From Chionis minor (taxonomy: Eukaryota > Chordata > Aves > Charadriiformes > Chionididae), in the NCBI GenBank assembly GCA_013398295.1, contig VZSF01001524.1, forward strand, positions 347,384-411,383: DNA of 64,000 bases. The letters are read 5' to 3'. The notes under the pieces were generated by a model. The model was not told the DNA's origin and ran no database searches. It saw only the letters and a list, made by a program, of their open reading frames with translations. Below are positions 1 through 12,300 of the stretch, one piece after another. The stretch's first letter is position 1; every line of letters starts with the position of its first letter. The translations under genes were made by a program, and so were the position numbers.

Positions 1-999
1 CAGCTGTAAGGGGTGGTGTAGATCGGAGCAAGACAATGGGAGAGACTAAAAAGGAGTGGGTAGGACTAGGGTAGCAGGAAATTTCCAGTGTACAACTAAT
101 AACAGCACAAAGATGTATAGTTCCGCCAGAAAAACAAATTAGTGGTGGGATGGAGAAGGTGATGATACGAGGATGGCAGAGTGCACCTTGCCTCCTCCTC
201 CTGGAGTCCTCCTCCCAGCAGCTTCCCAAATTTCACCCTTCAATAAATAGCTGACGAGTCCTGGCTTAGGAGCACCAAGTCCAATTCAATATGGCTAAAT
301 GCAAGATCCCAAAAACTACTATTATCCTTAGGGCTTCTTTGAAGTGGGGAGGAAAATTACATTGGGAAGAAAAATGTAATCCAAAAGTGAGAATGAAAAT
401 GGAAAATTTTTGAAAAGTCTTATTAATGTCCTGGAACAGTGGCTTCAGAGACGAGAAAGAAGGTATCTTTCACTAAAAGCTACTTTTGTTTCAGTGGCTA
501 GACAAATGTAAGAATATATAAAACAAGATAAAGTAAATGGGATGAGAAGGAAAATAATAATTTTGAATTATTTGGAGGAAGGAAAATAGCCACTTTATAA
601 CTTCAAATTTATACTGATTAATTGCTAACAAAAGCTTAAAAGATCTGTGTCTGACAAGACTAACACAGCAGGCATTTTGCTTAATGGTAATTCCAAAAAA
701 AAAGCAGCAAAACCCAAAAGTCTCAGCCACAGGCCCACCACAGGATGGAGGCAGGCAGGTTTAGGGGTTTTCGTTGCTATATTGTAGGCATATTCAAGAG
801 ATTTCTCCTCTCTCTGTCTGACAGAAGCAAGGCAAAAATACTCTTCCCAAAACAGGAGGTTTTCTTTCCAGTCCATTAAATAGCTAAATATCATCAGCTA
901 GCTATCCATATTTTAAAATCAGCTGGAGAACTTGCATCCCAGAGACCTGGAAACTGAGAACTCTGGCCTGCTCTTGTTAATTGTTAACCATCCCTGGAA

Positions 1000-1560
1000 C
1001 AGCAGGGAAGTTTGAGGAGGCTGGAAGAGCCCTAGTGTCCCAGTACTCAAAGAAAGCGAACTGGTCAAGCCAGGTCACTGTAAGGCAGTGCAACTGACCT
1101 CAGCCCCAGGCAAGATCATGGAATTAAAGCTAAGATAAGATACAACTGAAAAAGTATTTCAAAGGACAGAAAAGCTCATTCCAGACAATGCGGGTTAATA
1201 GGAAGACAGGTAAGGTGAAAACTGTCTAATGTCATTTTTTGAGGGGAACGCAATTTGGAGGATAAAGCTAGCTGCATGTGTGTAGCTACTTAAACTGCAG
1301 TAAGGCATTTGAATTAGTATTCTATACTGCCTTCTTTAAAAAGAACTATACACAAGCCCCATTAAACAGGTGTTATGTGAATTAGGCTTCTCAAAGAGTA
1401 ACTGGAGAATGATCTCTGACTGGCTGTTCCTAGCAGGGCTCCCTAGGCACCCAATCCTGTTCAGCATTTTCATCGGTGATCTGGGAGTAAAGGCGAAGTC
1501 ACTCTGAATGAAAGGTGTGGATGAAGATCCAGTGATACAAGGAGGAGTGAACAGTCACAT
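1000..1560 (+). repeat. Decayed CR1/L2-like LINE reverse-transcriptase fragment
   Basis: Translating across several frames recovers the order of conserved CR1/L2 reverse-transcriptase blocks on the plus strand. A block like 'LTSAPGKIME' (family: LTSVPGKVME) lies near 1095-1125. A block like 'YLNCSKAFELV' (family: YLDFSKAFDTV) lies near 1282-1315. A block like 'PILFSIFIGDLG' (family: PVLFNIFINDL) lies near 1453-1490. Frames are interrupted by stops and indels, so the copy is old and inactive. The exact subfamily cannot be told by eye. Confidence 0.6.
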
Positions 1561-2577
1561 AGCACAGACTGGATAGCTAGTTAAGATGGACCTATTCAAA
1601 CAATAGTAATATATTAAATTTAAAGTCTCAACCCTGGCAATAATATTTTTCATTGAGAACTGCAGACTTTTCATAAACTATTCTACCTAAAGACAGTGAA
1701 TCATAGCAAACAGAAAAGCTTGAAATAGTCAGGAAAAAAAGCCGGAGCTAATATTTCGTATTTATGGATTTCTGGGGACAGACATGATCTTTGAAAGCCT
1801 GGAGTAGGTGGTACTGTGATTCCAAAATTACATATATTTATCACACTGTCTATCCAAAGTGATTACTTTTTGGCATTCTTCATTAATGAACACCTATAAT
1901 ATTTTTTTAATGCAAATACATGCTTAGCTCTAATTTTACTGAAGAAGCTTATCAGTTAAGCCAAGAAGCAATGCCAAAGCATTGTGATTTAACTAGGCAG
2001 AGTAACGAGAAATACTGACCAACTTAGCAAATACAAGAACTCGTTCTCCCCTGCAGAAGCATAGCACCTGGGCAGAGACTGTGGGAGCCTGCATCCCTGC
2101 CCTCAGTGGGCAGCACTCTCAAATCTCTTCCACTGAACGAGTTGTCTGTGGTTTGGTTTATGTCCCTTGAGAGTGAGCTGACATAATCTCAGTACTGCCT
2201 GGACCGGGCATTCTGCAGCCTCTGAGGAGACAATGTTGGACTTGATTACACAGTTGTTCACAGGACACTATTTCAATGCATGGCTCAAGAGTTACTTCAC
2301 TCTTTTGATTGTCACTTGTAAATATCTGTCTGGTCACTATTGGATGGAAGCCTTTTTGTGTCATTTAAAACCGTTTCACAGTTTGAAAACAAAAGGCCTC
2401 ATCATTTCAGTTTGTAGGAGAAAGGGCAAGAACTATGAAGAACTTCAGGAAGCAACAGAGAGCACGTTAATGTGAACACTGACAGCCTGCTTCCCAGTAC
2501 CTGAGTGGTGCAGTCCACTGCACAGCCCACCTGGATGGATGTCTGCCTGGTGGCACCAGACATGGACAATGTTTGAG

Positions 2578-2604
2578 CAGCAGCAGCAGCAGCAGCAGCA
2601 GCAG
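2578..2604 (+). repeat. (CAG)9 trinucleotide repeat
   Basis: Nine uninterrupted CAG units. It is not in any recognised exon; the long cysteine run in one minus-strand reading frame is only this repeat translated. Uninterrupted triplet runs of this length are often polymorphic. Confidence 0.95.
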
Positions 2605-3527
2605 AGGGTGTGTTCTGACCTCAAGCTCAGCTGATAGAGCCCTGTCAGCTGCAGTCTCAGTGCATGGGATTTCTGGAGGGACACTGAGTTCACACGTACA
2701 CTCACACAGTGGCTGGCGCTAAACAAAATCCTAGCCCTTTAGTTTTCTCTCGGAGATCGGTTATCCCTGAACAACCTCAGCACAACCCTAGCAAGTGTGA
2801 TACCAATCCCAGGCCTCTCTCCGGTGGCATGACACCTGCTAAAATGTATGGAGCATGTTTCTTTAGACGACAGGAGTGAGAACACTTTCTTTCCTGTGAA
2901 GACCCTGTAGTTTGAGCTCTGGTGACTGAAGTCTTGTAACAGTCTTTGACAGCTCATAGCTGACCTGCCTGTTCACAGCCCCAGCTCCTGTGGGTCTGAC
3001 AGCTGCTTACATCAAAGGGAGCTGGTTCTGTCAACATAAAACGAGAAAGTCCTCCTAATGATGGAGGTGTGAAAGGCAGCTTTATCCCTTGAAACCAGAG
3101 GCTTGAGAATAGCAAGATTTACTATCTGCTGTTTGAAATTGATTTCAGAAACTGTATTGGGGAGAAACTGGGATAGATCCCCAGGAACACTGTATATGGG
3201 AAGCCAGCTGTAAAGATTTAGCTGGCTCAGCTTCTTCTCACACAATGAATGATGCTGTAATCTATGCAGACAAGTCACGTAGACCTCAAATACTGGTCTT
3301 GCAAGAGTCTGACCGTAAGATTTCAGTATTATGGAGAAACCGGGCTCTTTCTGAGCGCTTAGCCAATCTTGGCTAGGAAGCTCAAGTCACCTGGGTGTGA
3401 GAATACATGATTACTGCTAGTGAGAGACAGCAGGTAGAGATCGCAATTGAGTATATATTAAGTGAGTTTATAGACAAATTACCTTCATTCCAGGAAACAG
3501 TCTACTGTGATAGGAAAGAGAGGGCTA

Positions 3528-3587
3528 AGAAAGTAGAGAACAAGAGCATCTGCCTTCAGAAAGTAGAAAACAAGAGAATTGTCCTCT
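3528..3587. repeat. 30-bp tandem duplication, two diverged copies
   Basis: Copies at 3528-3557 and 3558-3587 share AGAAAGTAGA.AACAAGAG followed by a pyrimidine-rich half with several mismatches. Within a small plus-strand open frame starting at 3407 they give a ten-residue repeat (KVENKSICLQ / KVENKRIVLL), but nothing else supports that frame as a gene. Confidence 0.75.
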
Positions 3588-4773
3588 TGGCCAGAGAAGT
3601 ACCTCTCATGAGCATCTTCTTACCATAGTATTAAAAAAGACCTCCTCTCCCCAAAGACAAGGCAGCATGCCCAGGTTACAGCTATGACATGTCTTACTGT
3701 CATCTGGAGGAATATGATGCCTCGAGCGTCAGATTCACTGCCTTTGTGTACAGGAATAGGTACTTCTTTGTTACTGTAATATATGGTGGTTATATTGTTC
3801 ACTAATGAATATTACAGTCTTGAAGGCAAGCTAAAGAAAAAACCCACCAACCTTTGAAAACTATCTGCCCTCATGTGAGATCTAGGATATTGGTATAGTT
3901 TTTGGGGTTTTTTTTGTCTGTCCTAGGGACCAAAACCCCTGAGCTGTCAAATATCCAAATTAGTTCCCCAGTTCCAGGAATGAAGCAGCTGTTGCAATTG
4001 ATCTGGATGGAGCAAAAAATTGAAAGAGCACGTGGACAATGTACAGACTGTCCACCAAATCAGTGGTTGTCTGTCTGTCCGTGAACGAAACTCTTACCTG
4101 CAAACTGAGAAGAAAGCTGGCTGCAGAACAAGCATTTTCAAGCCAACTCGCGCATCTGTCTGGCAAGTGGTATCCTCAAACTATGTTACCATATGCCCAA
4201 GAAATGTTGGGTAAAAGTTGGGGCTAGTCAGGGGAAAAAAAGTCTAAACACTGAATCGGTTTTCTTGTTGCAAGAAATCTGTCTGAAGCCAGCAAGGTTC
4301 ATGCTGCCAAGGTGTCCAGAGTCCCTTGATTGAGCCTCTCTGAGGCTACTACTACAGCAAGAAATCTGGACGAGACATGTAGATCTTCCAACGCTCTGGG
4401 TACCCAATTTTTTTTCTCTACATTATACTGTCTGGGAGTAAAGTGATAGCCAAAAGATTTTGCATGTCCACAGCTGTGGACAGCATGTCACGACTGTCAG
4501 GAATGCACAGCCTCCAGTGAGATGCATGGGAAACCAGGGCATCCTCTGAAGAGGTCCACAAAGGAGCTTTCCCTGCCTCCTTCCATTGCATTTAGTTCCG
4601 GCCTTGGCCAGAACTGTCTCCCCTTCCACTAACCCTTATTTTTCTGTATCATTTTGGCTGGTAAGAAACATAGTTAATGCAAATATTAATATTGGCTCCT
4701 GATTACAGCAGTGTGGTAATCAACTGCCTTGGCATGCTAATGGCTTTGAAACAATTGGTCCCATGCCCCAAAC

Positions 4774-4806
4774 TTTTTTTTTTTCTTTCTTTCTTTCTTT
4801 CTTTCT
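4774..4806 (+). repeat. T-run followed by (TTTC)n microsatellite
   Basis: Eleven Ts are followed by about five and a half CTTT units. Simple repeat, no coding role. Confidence 0.95.
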
Positions 4807-6110
4807 GTAGGGATAGTGTAACGGTGACAAAAGGGACTGGGACATGGATTCCTTGGAGTTCTCTTGTAAGCATCAACCCTCCCCCCTCTCCCGAACTCAC
4901 TCGTCTGACAGCACCAAATTCCTTTGTATTGCAGAGAAGAGCATGGTGCAATCAGACTATGGATTCAGGTCCAGGACCTCTCAGCGTCTAAGGATTATGC
5001 TGTGGCGTAAGGAGATCTAATTGTTGCATAGGCCTTTCAGAAGACACTTTGACACTGACTTCTTTTCTGTGTGGATACGCAGGTAAAAAAATCAGCAGCC
5101 TATACTGTGGCAGATGGCATGCCCTTGCCAAAATAGTAAGGCCTTGCTGTACACAGTGCTGGAAGAGAGATAATCACTGCATGTTATACAAGGCCAAAAT
5201 GTCAACTTCGAGGACCCCACGGAGATCCAGCAGACAATAAAGACAGCTGACACGCGGTGGTGAAGGTTTGTTCGACAGTCAGCTGAAGCAAGAAGGTACA
5301 TTCTCATGAGCTACCAGGCTTGAAAGCGCACTTGTTTCACCAGGCGGGTGAGCAAGCTGGAAGAGTACACGCTGCGCTATATGCCCCTAGACATATAGGA
5401 TGCGCGAGCAGAGAAACAGTGAAGGTAAAAGTTCTCCAGCCTTCACCAGTGATGTATCTGTATGTTTGCTGGGTAAATGTATCAGAATTATGACGCTAAA
5501 AGAGACAGGAGATTTCAATACAGAAGTTAGATGACGGTCATGCCAAGGGTAATGGGTGGATTACATAAAAAGAAGGCGACAGGGAAGGGTGGTGGAAATT
5601 AAGAGGAAGAACTTCTTTCAGGCACCCCACTTCGATTTATTGCTGAAATTGGGAGAAGTGTAATTGGAGTGGGAGTTAAAAAACAAATGGAACTCAATCA
5701 AAAAGGGGAAGATTTGGGGGTTTTTTGGGGGGGGAGTGAATACTTTCTTCAGTCCCCAAATTCTTTTCTTACAGTATGTTTCAAGCCTAGAAAAATGTTA
5801 AGACAGGATGACTTGAAAACCTAAGCAAATCTCATCTAGTACTGCTTTCTGCTAATGATTCCAGGTCTCTCCACAAATCCTAGACTTGCCTTGTTCACAA
5901 CAGCTCTTTTGATGGGCAAAAATGAACATATTATGGATAAACACGGATATTTCTAAGCCAAGTATTTCACTCAGTAACATGATGCAAAAGTGAAAAATTA
6001 AAAAAAAAAAAATCCTTTTGTTTAAGTCTTCCAAACACTGAGATTTTCCAGTATATAGACTTCTCCTGCCAGTTTTTTAGGAACAGTAAATTAATGGGAA
6101 CACGCCTCTG

Positions 6111-6366
6111 TTACCCTGTAATTTTATGTCCATTTCCATGTGTTTCTTGTACTGTTAGCTTGCCTCCTGCTTTGACGGTTTTTTTGGGCAAGTTGCCTTT
6201 TTTATTGTTGTTGTTACCTTTTGTGAGCATGCCAGAGACCTTAGGGTGCCAATAAATTAGAATATTAGTGCTCCTTTTTACTGCCATATTATACTCGTTT
6301 CCCTCTGCTTGTTTGTGACCTAATCTTGAACCTCTGCCTAATCTGCTGAGCTGAATTTTCTGCATC
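6111..6366 (-). CDS. MRAP: Candidate MRAP exon 3 (cytoplasmic tail)
   Basis: On the minus strand a pyrimidine-rich tract ending in GATCAG (AG complement at 6367-6368) precedes an open frame. In the phase left by exon 2 it continues for 84 residues to a TAA at 6111-6113, beginning [13 protein letters not shown] and basic throughout. The tail of MRAP is poorly conserved, so similarity cannot confirm it. Oddly, the frame one base over reads [17 protein letters not shown], which resembles the start of the MRAP2 tail (DNAESSEKRFRMNS) better than the in-phase frame does. A second possibility is a tiny exon at 8535-8523 that would end the protein after four more codons. Treat as a hypothesis. Confidence 0.3.
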
Positions 6367-9300
6367 CTGATCAGACGAGGAGGTGCAGTGGGTAAATGCA
6401 TCCTTGTTTGCATAAAATGTGTTTGCCAGAAAAACCAGCAGCAAACAAAGTAAACCAAATGTAGAACACTGCAAACAGACACCTGTCCTTAAACAAAGTT
6501 CAAAATCATGGGCAGCATTAAAACTACATTCCCATTCAACACATGGGTGCTGCACATCAGCGGGCGCTGCGTCTCCGTCAGGCACACCCACTACAGCTAC
6601 CTTCACAGGATGGGTTCCATAATCATTTAGGAGACACGCCTGTCAACAGCGAGGTATTAATGCAGCCTCTCTTTGCAGTCATGGGGCTTACAGGTGAACA
6701 CACCCTACTGGAACAGATTAGCTGTGCCTCTGCCTGCCACTGGAGGCTATCTCCCTGTTTTGTCAAGCCCAGCCGTAAAAACAGTCTGGATGATGTGAAC
6801 ATAGAATCATAGAATCACTTGGGTTGGAAGAGACCTTCAAGATCATCAAGTCCAACCATAAACCTATGCCAAAACCACCCCTAAACCATGTCCCTCAGCA
6901 CCACGTCTACCCGTCTTTTAAATACCTCCAGGGACTGCGATTCCACCACCTCCCTGGGCAGCCTGTTCCAATGCTTGATAACCCTTTCGGTAAAGAAGTT
7001 TTTCCTAATTTCCAATCTAAACCTCCCCTGGCACAACTTGAGGCCATTTCCTCTTGTCCTATCGCTTGTTACTTAGGAGAAAAGATTGACCCCCACCTCA
7101 CTATAACCTCCTTTCAGGTAGTTGTAGAGAGTGATAAGGTCTCCCCTCAACCTTCTCTTCTCCAGGCTAAACAATCCCAACTCTCTCAGCCGCTGCTCAT
7201 AAGACCTGTTCTCCAGACCCCTTACCAGCTTCGTTGCCCTTCTCTGGACACGCTCTGGGATCTCCATCTGCAGAGGCAGACATGCTGCACACTCTCGGAG
7301 CCTGAAGATGCTGTTATGCTTCACTGGGGTGTACTTGCTAGCTCAGACCCGACTCTAATGCTGAATAGTACTCTTCTGAAATTTAAATTAAGGTACTCAG
7401 GTGAGAGTGACACAATCTTTAAGGTGACCTGTAAACTTTAATCACTAACGAAATGGCCTGAGGCTAATTCCAGGAGATTCTGGCCCAACAGAAAACCCAC
7501 TTTGACCATGTTGTCTCACCCCTACAGTGCTCTGTACTGCGAATGCTACAGATCCATGGTTGGCAGGTGTTTCAAGTCATTTCACAACCACACTTCCAAC
7601 TAATTAATACTCTCTCTAAGTGTATTTGTAGTTTTACCATGAGCTTACTATGCTGAAGGACAGAAGTTCAGATATGGGCCATCTTTGGGAAGGAAGGTAT
7701 TGTCATAATCCTGCCAGGATTTGCTAAACAAAAAAACCCCAAAAACAAACAAACAAAAAAAAAGGAGGAAAATTTGCCCAGATCTTCAGCCAATTATAAA
7801 TCAATAATTTCACTGAGTTAATTTAACCTACAAGAACTCAAGAATATTTAGGGACTGAGTCATACACTTATTTGAGGCAAGAAAGAAGCTTGCCTAACCT
7901 TCTGCGTAACAGGCCAGAGAGTGATAGACTATCGGCTCCTCACAGTAATTTTTGGATAGATACAAATGCACGTTTTCAGATGTTCAGTCATCAAGTAAAA
8001 AAAGAATTAATGACAACCCATTTACTATTCTACCCTAAATTGTTCCAATGAATCATTACCCTCACATAAAATATGTGGCACATTGAGTTTGTGCTTCCAT
8101 CGGCTTCCAGCCATTGCATTTTAGTACGGTACTTTAGCATCTGATAGTTATCATAGGGGTTCTTGAATTGGACACTAGTGTTCTAAAAGATGCAGACACT
8201 TCAGAAGGAGCATCTTTGAGCCACTGGTCCTTGAGAAACTAACTGATTTGAGTTGATTTCTCTCACTGTAGGATGTGCGTCTGGAACTCAAATCAGTTTT
8301 TTCCCTGATTCTTCCCAATTTCTTTAAAACCCTTTTTAAAGAGTGCATTCTAACAGAAGTACAACATTCTTGGGATGATCTAAGCAATGGTGCACATACT
8401 GTTATCTTCCTGATCTCACTAATAAATTTTCTCTTAATTTGATTAAGGTTTACGGAATTGCTTTGGGAGCTTCTTTTCACCTGCTTTACCACTGTGATTC
8501 CTACTTTCTTCTCAGGTGCGGTTTACTTTCCGACTCTGTAAAACAGACATTCTTACTTCCATAGTATGCAACCTGGATAGCTGGCATAAGTAAAACACAT
8601 GTTGTTTGCCAGCATACCAAGCAGTCCAGACTGCTCTGCCTATGCTTGTGGTTTACTGTTCCCCCATCTTTCTGTCACCTGCAAACCTCATCAGTTATCA
8701 ATTTATTTTTATCCAGGTGATTAATACAAACAGTGAACAGCAGTGGGTGGAGAGACACTCAAACCAAATAACAATATAAAAAGTGTCATCTCTGAATCAC
8801 TTGAAGCAGTGAATGAATGTTTCATGCAGATTATTTTATCACACTGATCTATACTTACTTTACCTCTGGTTGTACTTACTTGACTGGAGTTGATCCAAAG
8901 CGGGACATATACAGTAAAATAAGGAAAAGAAACGTCACAAACGCAGCAAGCCCAACCCAAAAGGCTATGACAATAGAATCTGTGGATACAACACAGTAGT
9001 TCTGTCACTGGTACCATAGCAAATACAAAACTCAGCAATATATTTTATGATCTCTAAGACAGGTGTGTAATTTAATTATTTCAATACAATTAAACCCTTG
9101 AGAGAGAGGAATCTGAGTGCCAATTTGTTAAAAGTCTTAAGAGCCTCCTAACAGTTTATTGTAATGGTGCATGGCCAGGGCTGGGGGAGAGGTTGGGCTA
9201 AAAAAAACCACTCTAGTAAGTGTGCCGGTGACTAGTACTGTGCATATGTTTAAAAGGTAACACTGGGCACTTAGGATGGTTTTCACAGTTTCATCTCTTT

Positions 9301-12300
9301 GCAAGGGATGTGGTTCCTTTTGCAGTAAGCAGTGTGGTACTCAAGACTGAGCTGTTACTGCTCAGTGCATAGCCGCATCCTGCTCTTAGGCAAAAAAGTA
9401 CAACAACCCACAATCTTTAAAACGGTCCTTTTAGGGAGGGAATTCTAGCCTTGAAAACATTTTCTACCAAGAGAAATACCAAGGAAAGCTTGTCGAAACG
9501 TGCCTGTGACTCTCACAGCACATCAGTCCAGTGGAAGAGAATGTGAACCTTGCCCTGTCCAGCTGCAATACTTCTGTAATCATCATAAAACCAGCTCAAA
9601 ATACAGTCTACTTTATCAGGACTAGGTGGTTTCTTTAAGGAACCGAGTAAGTGGATTTCTAGTACCAAAGTACTGGTTCACAATTGGTTTAAACCAGCCT
9701 AAGAACCTGCCACTGCTGTTATCCCCGTTTCCGATTAAAACTTTTTTTTTTAATTAATAATAATAAAAAAATTAACTGATCCCTGATCTGGCTGACGAGA
9801 GCTAATGGGAGTTTAAGGTGGCTAGGGGAGAAAAGGGAGTTGCTCTTTCATGAATGAAGGCTACAGTGCAGCGCAAATTACTGCCTCAGTTACGGGCTTG
9901 TTGTTGGATGGGATGGAACTACTCCTGCTACAGTAGCACATTTGGTCACTGTTTCAAAAATGCTCCTTCCTGGGATCAGTGTGGTGGTGGTGGTGAACGC
10001 CCCAGTTAAAGCCTTGAAAAGATTGGGTGTTCTGCAGGGCACAAGTTGAGAAATGCCCTGAATTCATAACCGGCTCCTCACTTAGTGTGAGGTGAAAAAG
10101 AAGGGTCATTGACTCCGGAGACAAATATTGACTAAGTGAAAATAAATCTTCCATCTCAAAGGACAGAAAACATTGTGTTCTTTGAAACAGGTCCAATATA
10201 TTTGATTAGGTGTTTCTTTGTGAAAAAGTTCAGAACGTGTTGTCATCAGAGCCACAAAGAGATTAGGGGGAATTATCCCAGCTCCTTTTAAACCTAAAAC
10301 TAGAGCTGACCCAGCGCCGGAGTCTTATCAAAAAGCTGAGTTTTGGCTGGGCTACTGAGAAGTAAGAATGTGGAGGGTCAGCTTATTTTATTCTTCCTCT
10401 GTTAAAAAAAAAACTTTTACTGAGCTTTAATTCAGAAGATGGCAAATTAGCATGTGAGGGCCAATATTCTGACCTGCTCTTCCCAAACTTGTTACGGAAA
10501 AAACGCAATGGCATGCTACTGGCCAACTCCAACTCCTCAATGGAGAATTAAGGGACTTCTGTATTTTGGTTGGTTTTTTTGTGGGTTGGTTGTTGTTTTT
10601 TTTTTAAAAAAAAAGCAAGCTCATGGTCCAGGGATATTTTGAAAAGCTCAAAATTTTGAAGTGTTCAAAGCCATCAGGACAGAAATGAAGAGTTTGGACT
10701 TCCAGAATTGCCTATCAGAGCTATTCTGGTTACATCTTGTAAAAGCAGCTTTAATACGATTAATGGAATTCACTGAAGATAATCAAATTTGTTTCAGGTC
10801 TCGGGGAGTTTGAACTCTTGAGGGATAAACAGAAACTTTCTGACTGTCTTTAAAGTCCTGCAATTAGGGCTTTTTTTTAAAGCTGGGATAAAATATTTTA
10901 ACAATCTATGAGAAGCTTTTCTATTGCTAAATTTTACAATCACCTTTTGTGTGTGTGTGCATGCTTTTAAATACCCTGTTAGTACATGGGCCAATTAAGG
11001 TTTTTATTATTTTTATACAAAATTGAGAGAGCTGCACAGCACTATTAATAGAAAGCAATACCATGACTTCATAGCTGGATTTGGATTCATTTTCATGAGA
11101 CAAACATGGTCTCACAATGCTTCAGGGACAGGCCACACAAGAGGAAAGAAAGTGCAGAGATTCAGTCTCTGTTTTACATTAAATTAAAAAAAAAAACACA
11201 CACCACACACAAAAAACCCCTGGCAAAATTGAATTAGGGAGCTATAATCCTATCCAAGGGGTTATGACAAACCTATGATTCATTTGGGCTGACTCAGCAA
11301 TGCACCTAAACAAATGCTCAGGTCCCATTGCAGTTAATCAGCAAAGGCCCTCTGGAATATCAATACAGCAGTTATTGTAATCCTGGAGGTATCCTACATT
11401 TTGACAAACTTGGAATATGTGTGGCTATCTGAAGGGAAATTATCACATTTCATCTTCAGCACAAAGGGAAAGGACTTGCTGAATTTATTTTGTCTACAAA
11501 GTTCCAAGCACATGAAGACAATAATCCCAACAGTGGCTTTTGAGGTACAAGAATGTAAATATTATGCAAAGACAGGAAAACCTACAAAGTATATTCATTG
11601 CTTGACTAGTGCTTTTATTCAAAACAAAGAAACAAATGACCAACTGTGGAATTATTTCCCCTGGTGTTTTCTTTATAACTTGTAACTCACTGTTCTCCCA
11701 CTGGTATTTGGAGAAGGAAGAATAAAAGTACCAAGATGACGCAGTCTCCATTCCTCCTAGACTGCTGACATGGAAAAATGTCTATTTTTATAGGAAGCAA
11801 AAGAAAAAAGAAAAACAGTTTCACTTCCCTGGCTATCAGAAAACCAAACCCAACACTTTTAGTTTAGAAATTGGTACAGCCGATGTGCGCTCTTTAAAAG
11901 GCACAAATCATGGAGCAGAGCTGCATTTTGACAAGCTGCCTGGAAATATCTGACATAAACAGCTGCCCCAGGGAACTCAAATTGCCTTAACATTAACCTG
12001 CTGAGGTGGGAAAAAAAACCCCAACCATCCCAAACCCTACACTTGCATCTTTCTCTTTCTGCTTTGCCTGGGAGCTGTGCAGCTGAAATACAGAAGCCTG
12101 GTTTCTTGCAGATTTGTTTCCCAAAGCCGACCCCAAAGGGGATTTCCTTTGGTGTCCGACAGGGCATGATCTCACCCTGCAGCCTTTTTGTCAGTAAAGG
12201 TCTTCACTCACGATATTCTTCCTCTATTATCTAGTTACCACCTGCAGGAACTTGCAGATATTTTATATCATCGAGACCTCCACTCTTTCATAACTAGATC

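Larger units (their letters stand above)
1..6110. other. Region downstream of MRAP, no gene recognised
   Basis: No coding sequence is recognised here. It contains a decayed LINE reverse-transcriptase remnant (about 1000-1560, plus strand), a nine-unit CAG run at 2578-2604, a 30-bp diverged tandem duplication at 3528-3587 and a T-run/TTTC repeat at 4774-4806. Some of it may be MRAP 3' UTR: a minus-strand AATAAA (plus TTTATT, 5636-5641) lies about 470 bp past the stop of the candidate third MRAP exon. The stretch 5230-5640 is richer in CpG than its surroundings, but I could not assign it to any family. Confidence 0.5.

Noticed and set aside
5230..5640. Possible retroviral or exon remnant in a CpG-richer patch
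   Set aside because: No LTR ends, primer-binding site or protein motif could be recognised.
6824..7441. 205-codon plus-strand open frame
   Set aside because: It is the antisense of the CR1 fragment at 6801-7264 plus flanking DNA.
8175..8492. 105-codon minus-strand frame just 3' of MRAP exon 2 as the missing MRAP exon 3
   Set aside because: It starts at a non-ATG codon, no pyrimidine-rich acceptor gives the required phase, and the region matches the layout of an ancient L3/CR1 remnant.
8523..8535. Tiny MRAP exon 3 (acceptor TCTGTTTTACAG, then four codons and TAA)
   Set aside because: The acceptor is good and the phase works, but a 13-nt terminal coding exon has no other support. Kept only as an alternative to 6111-6366.
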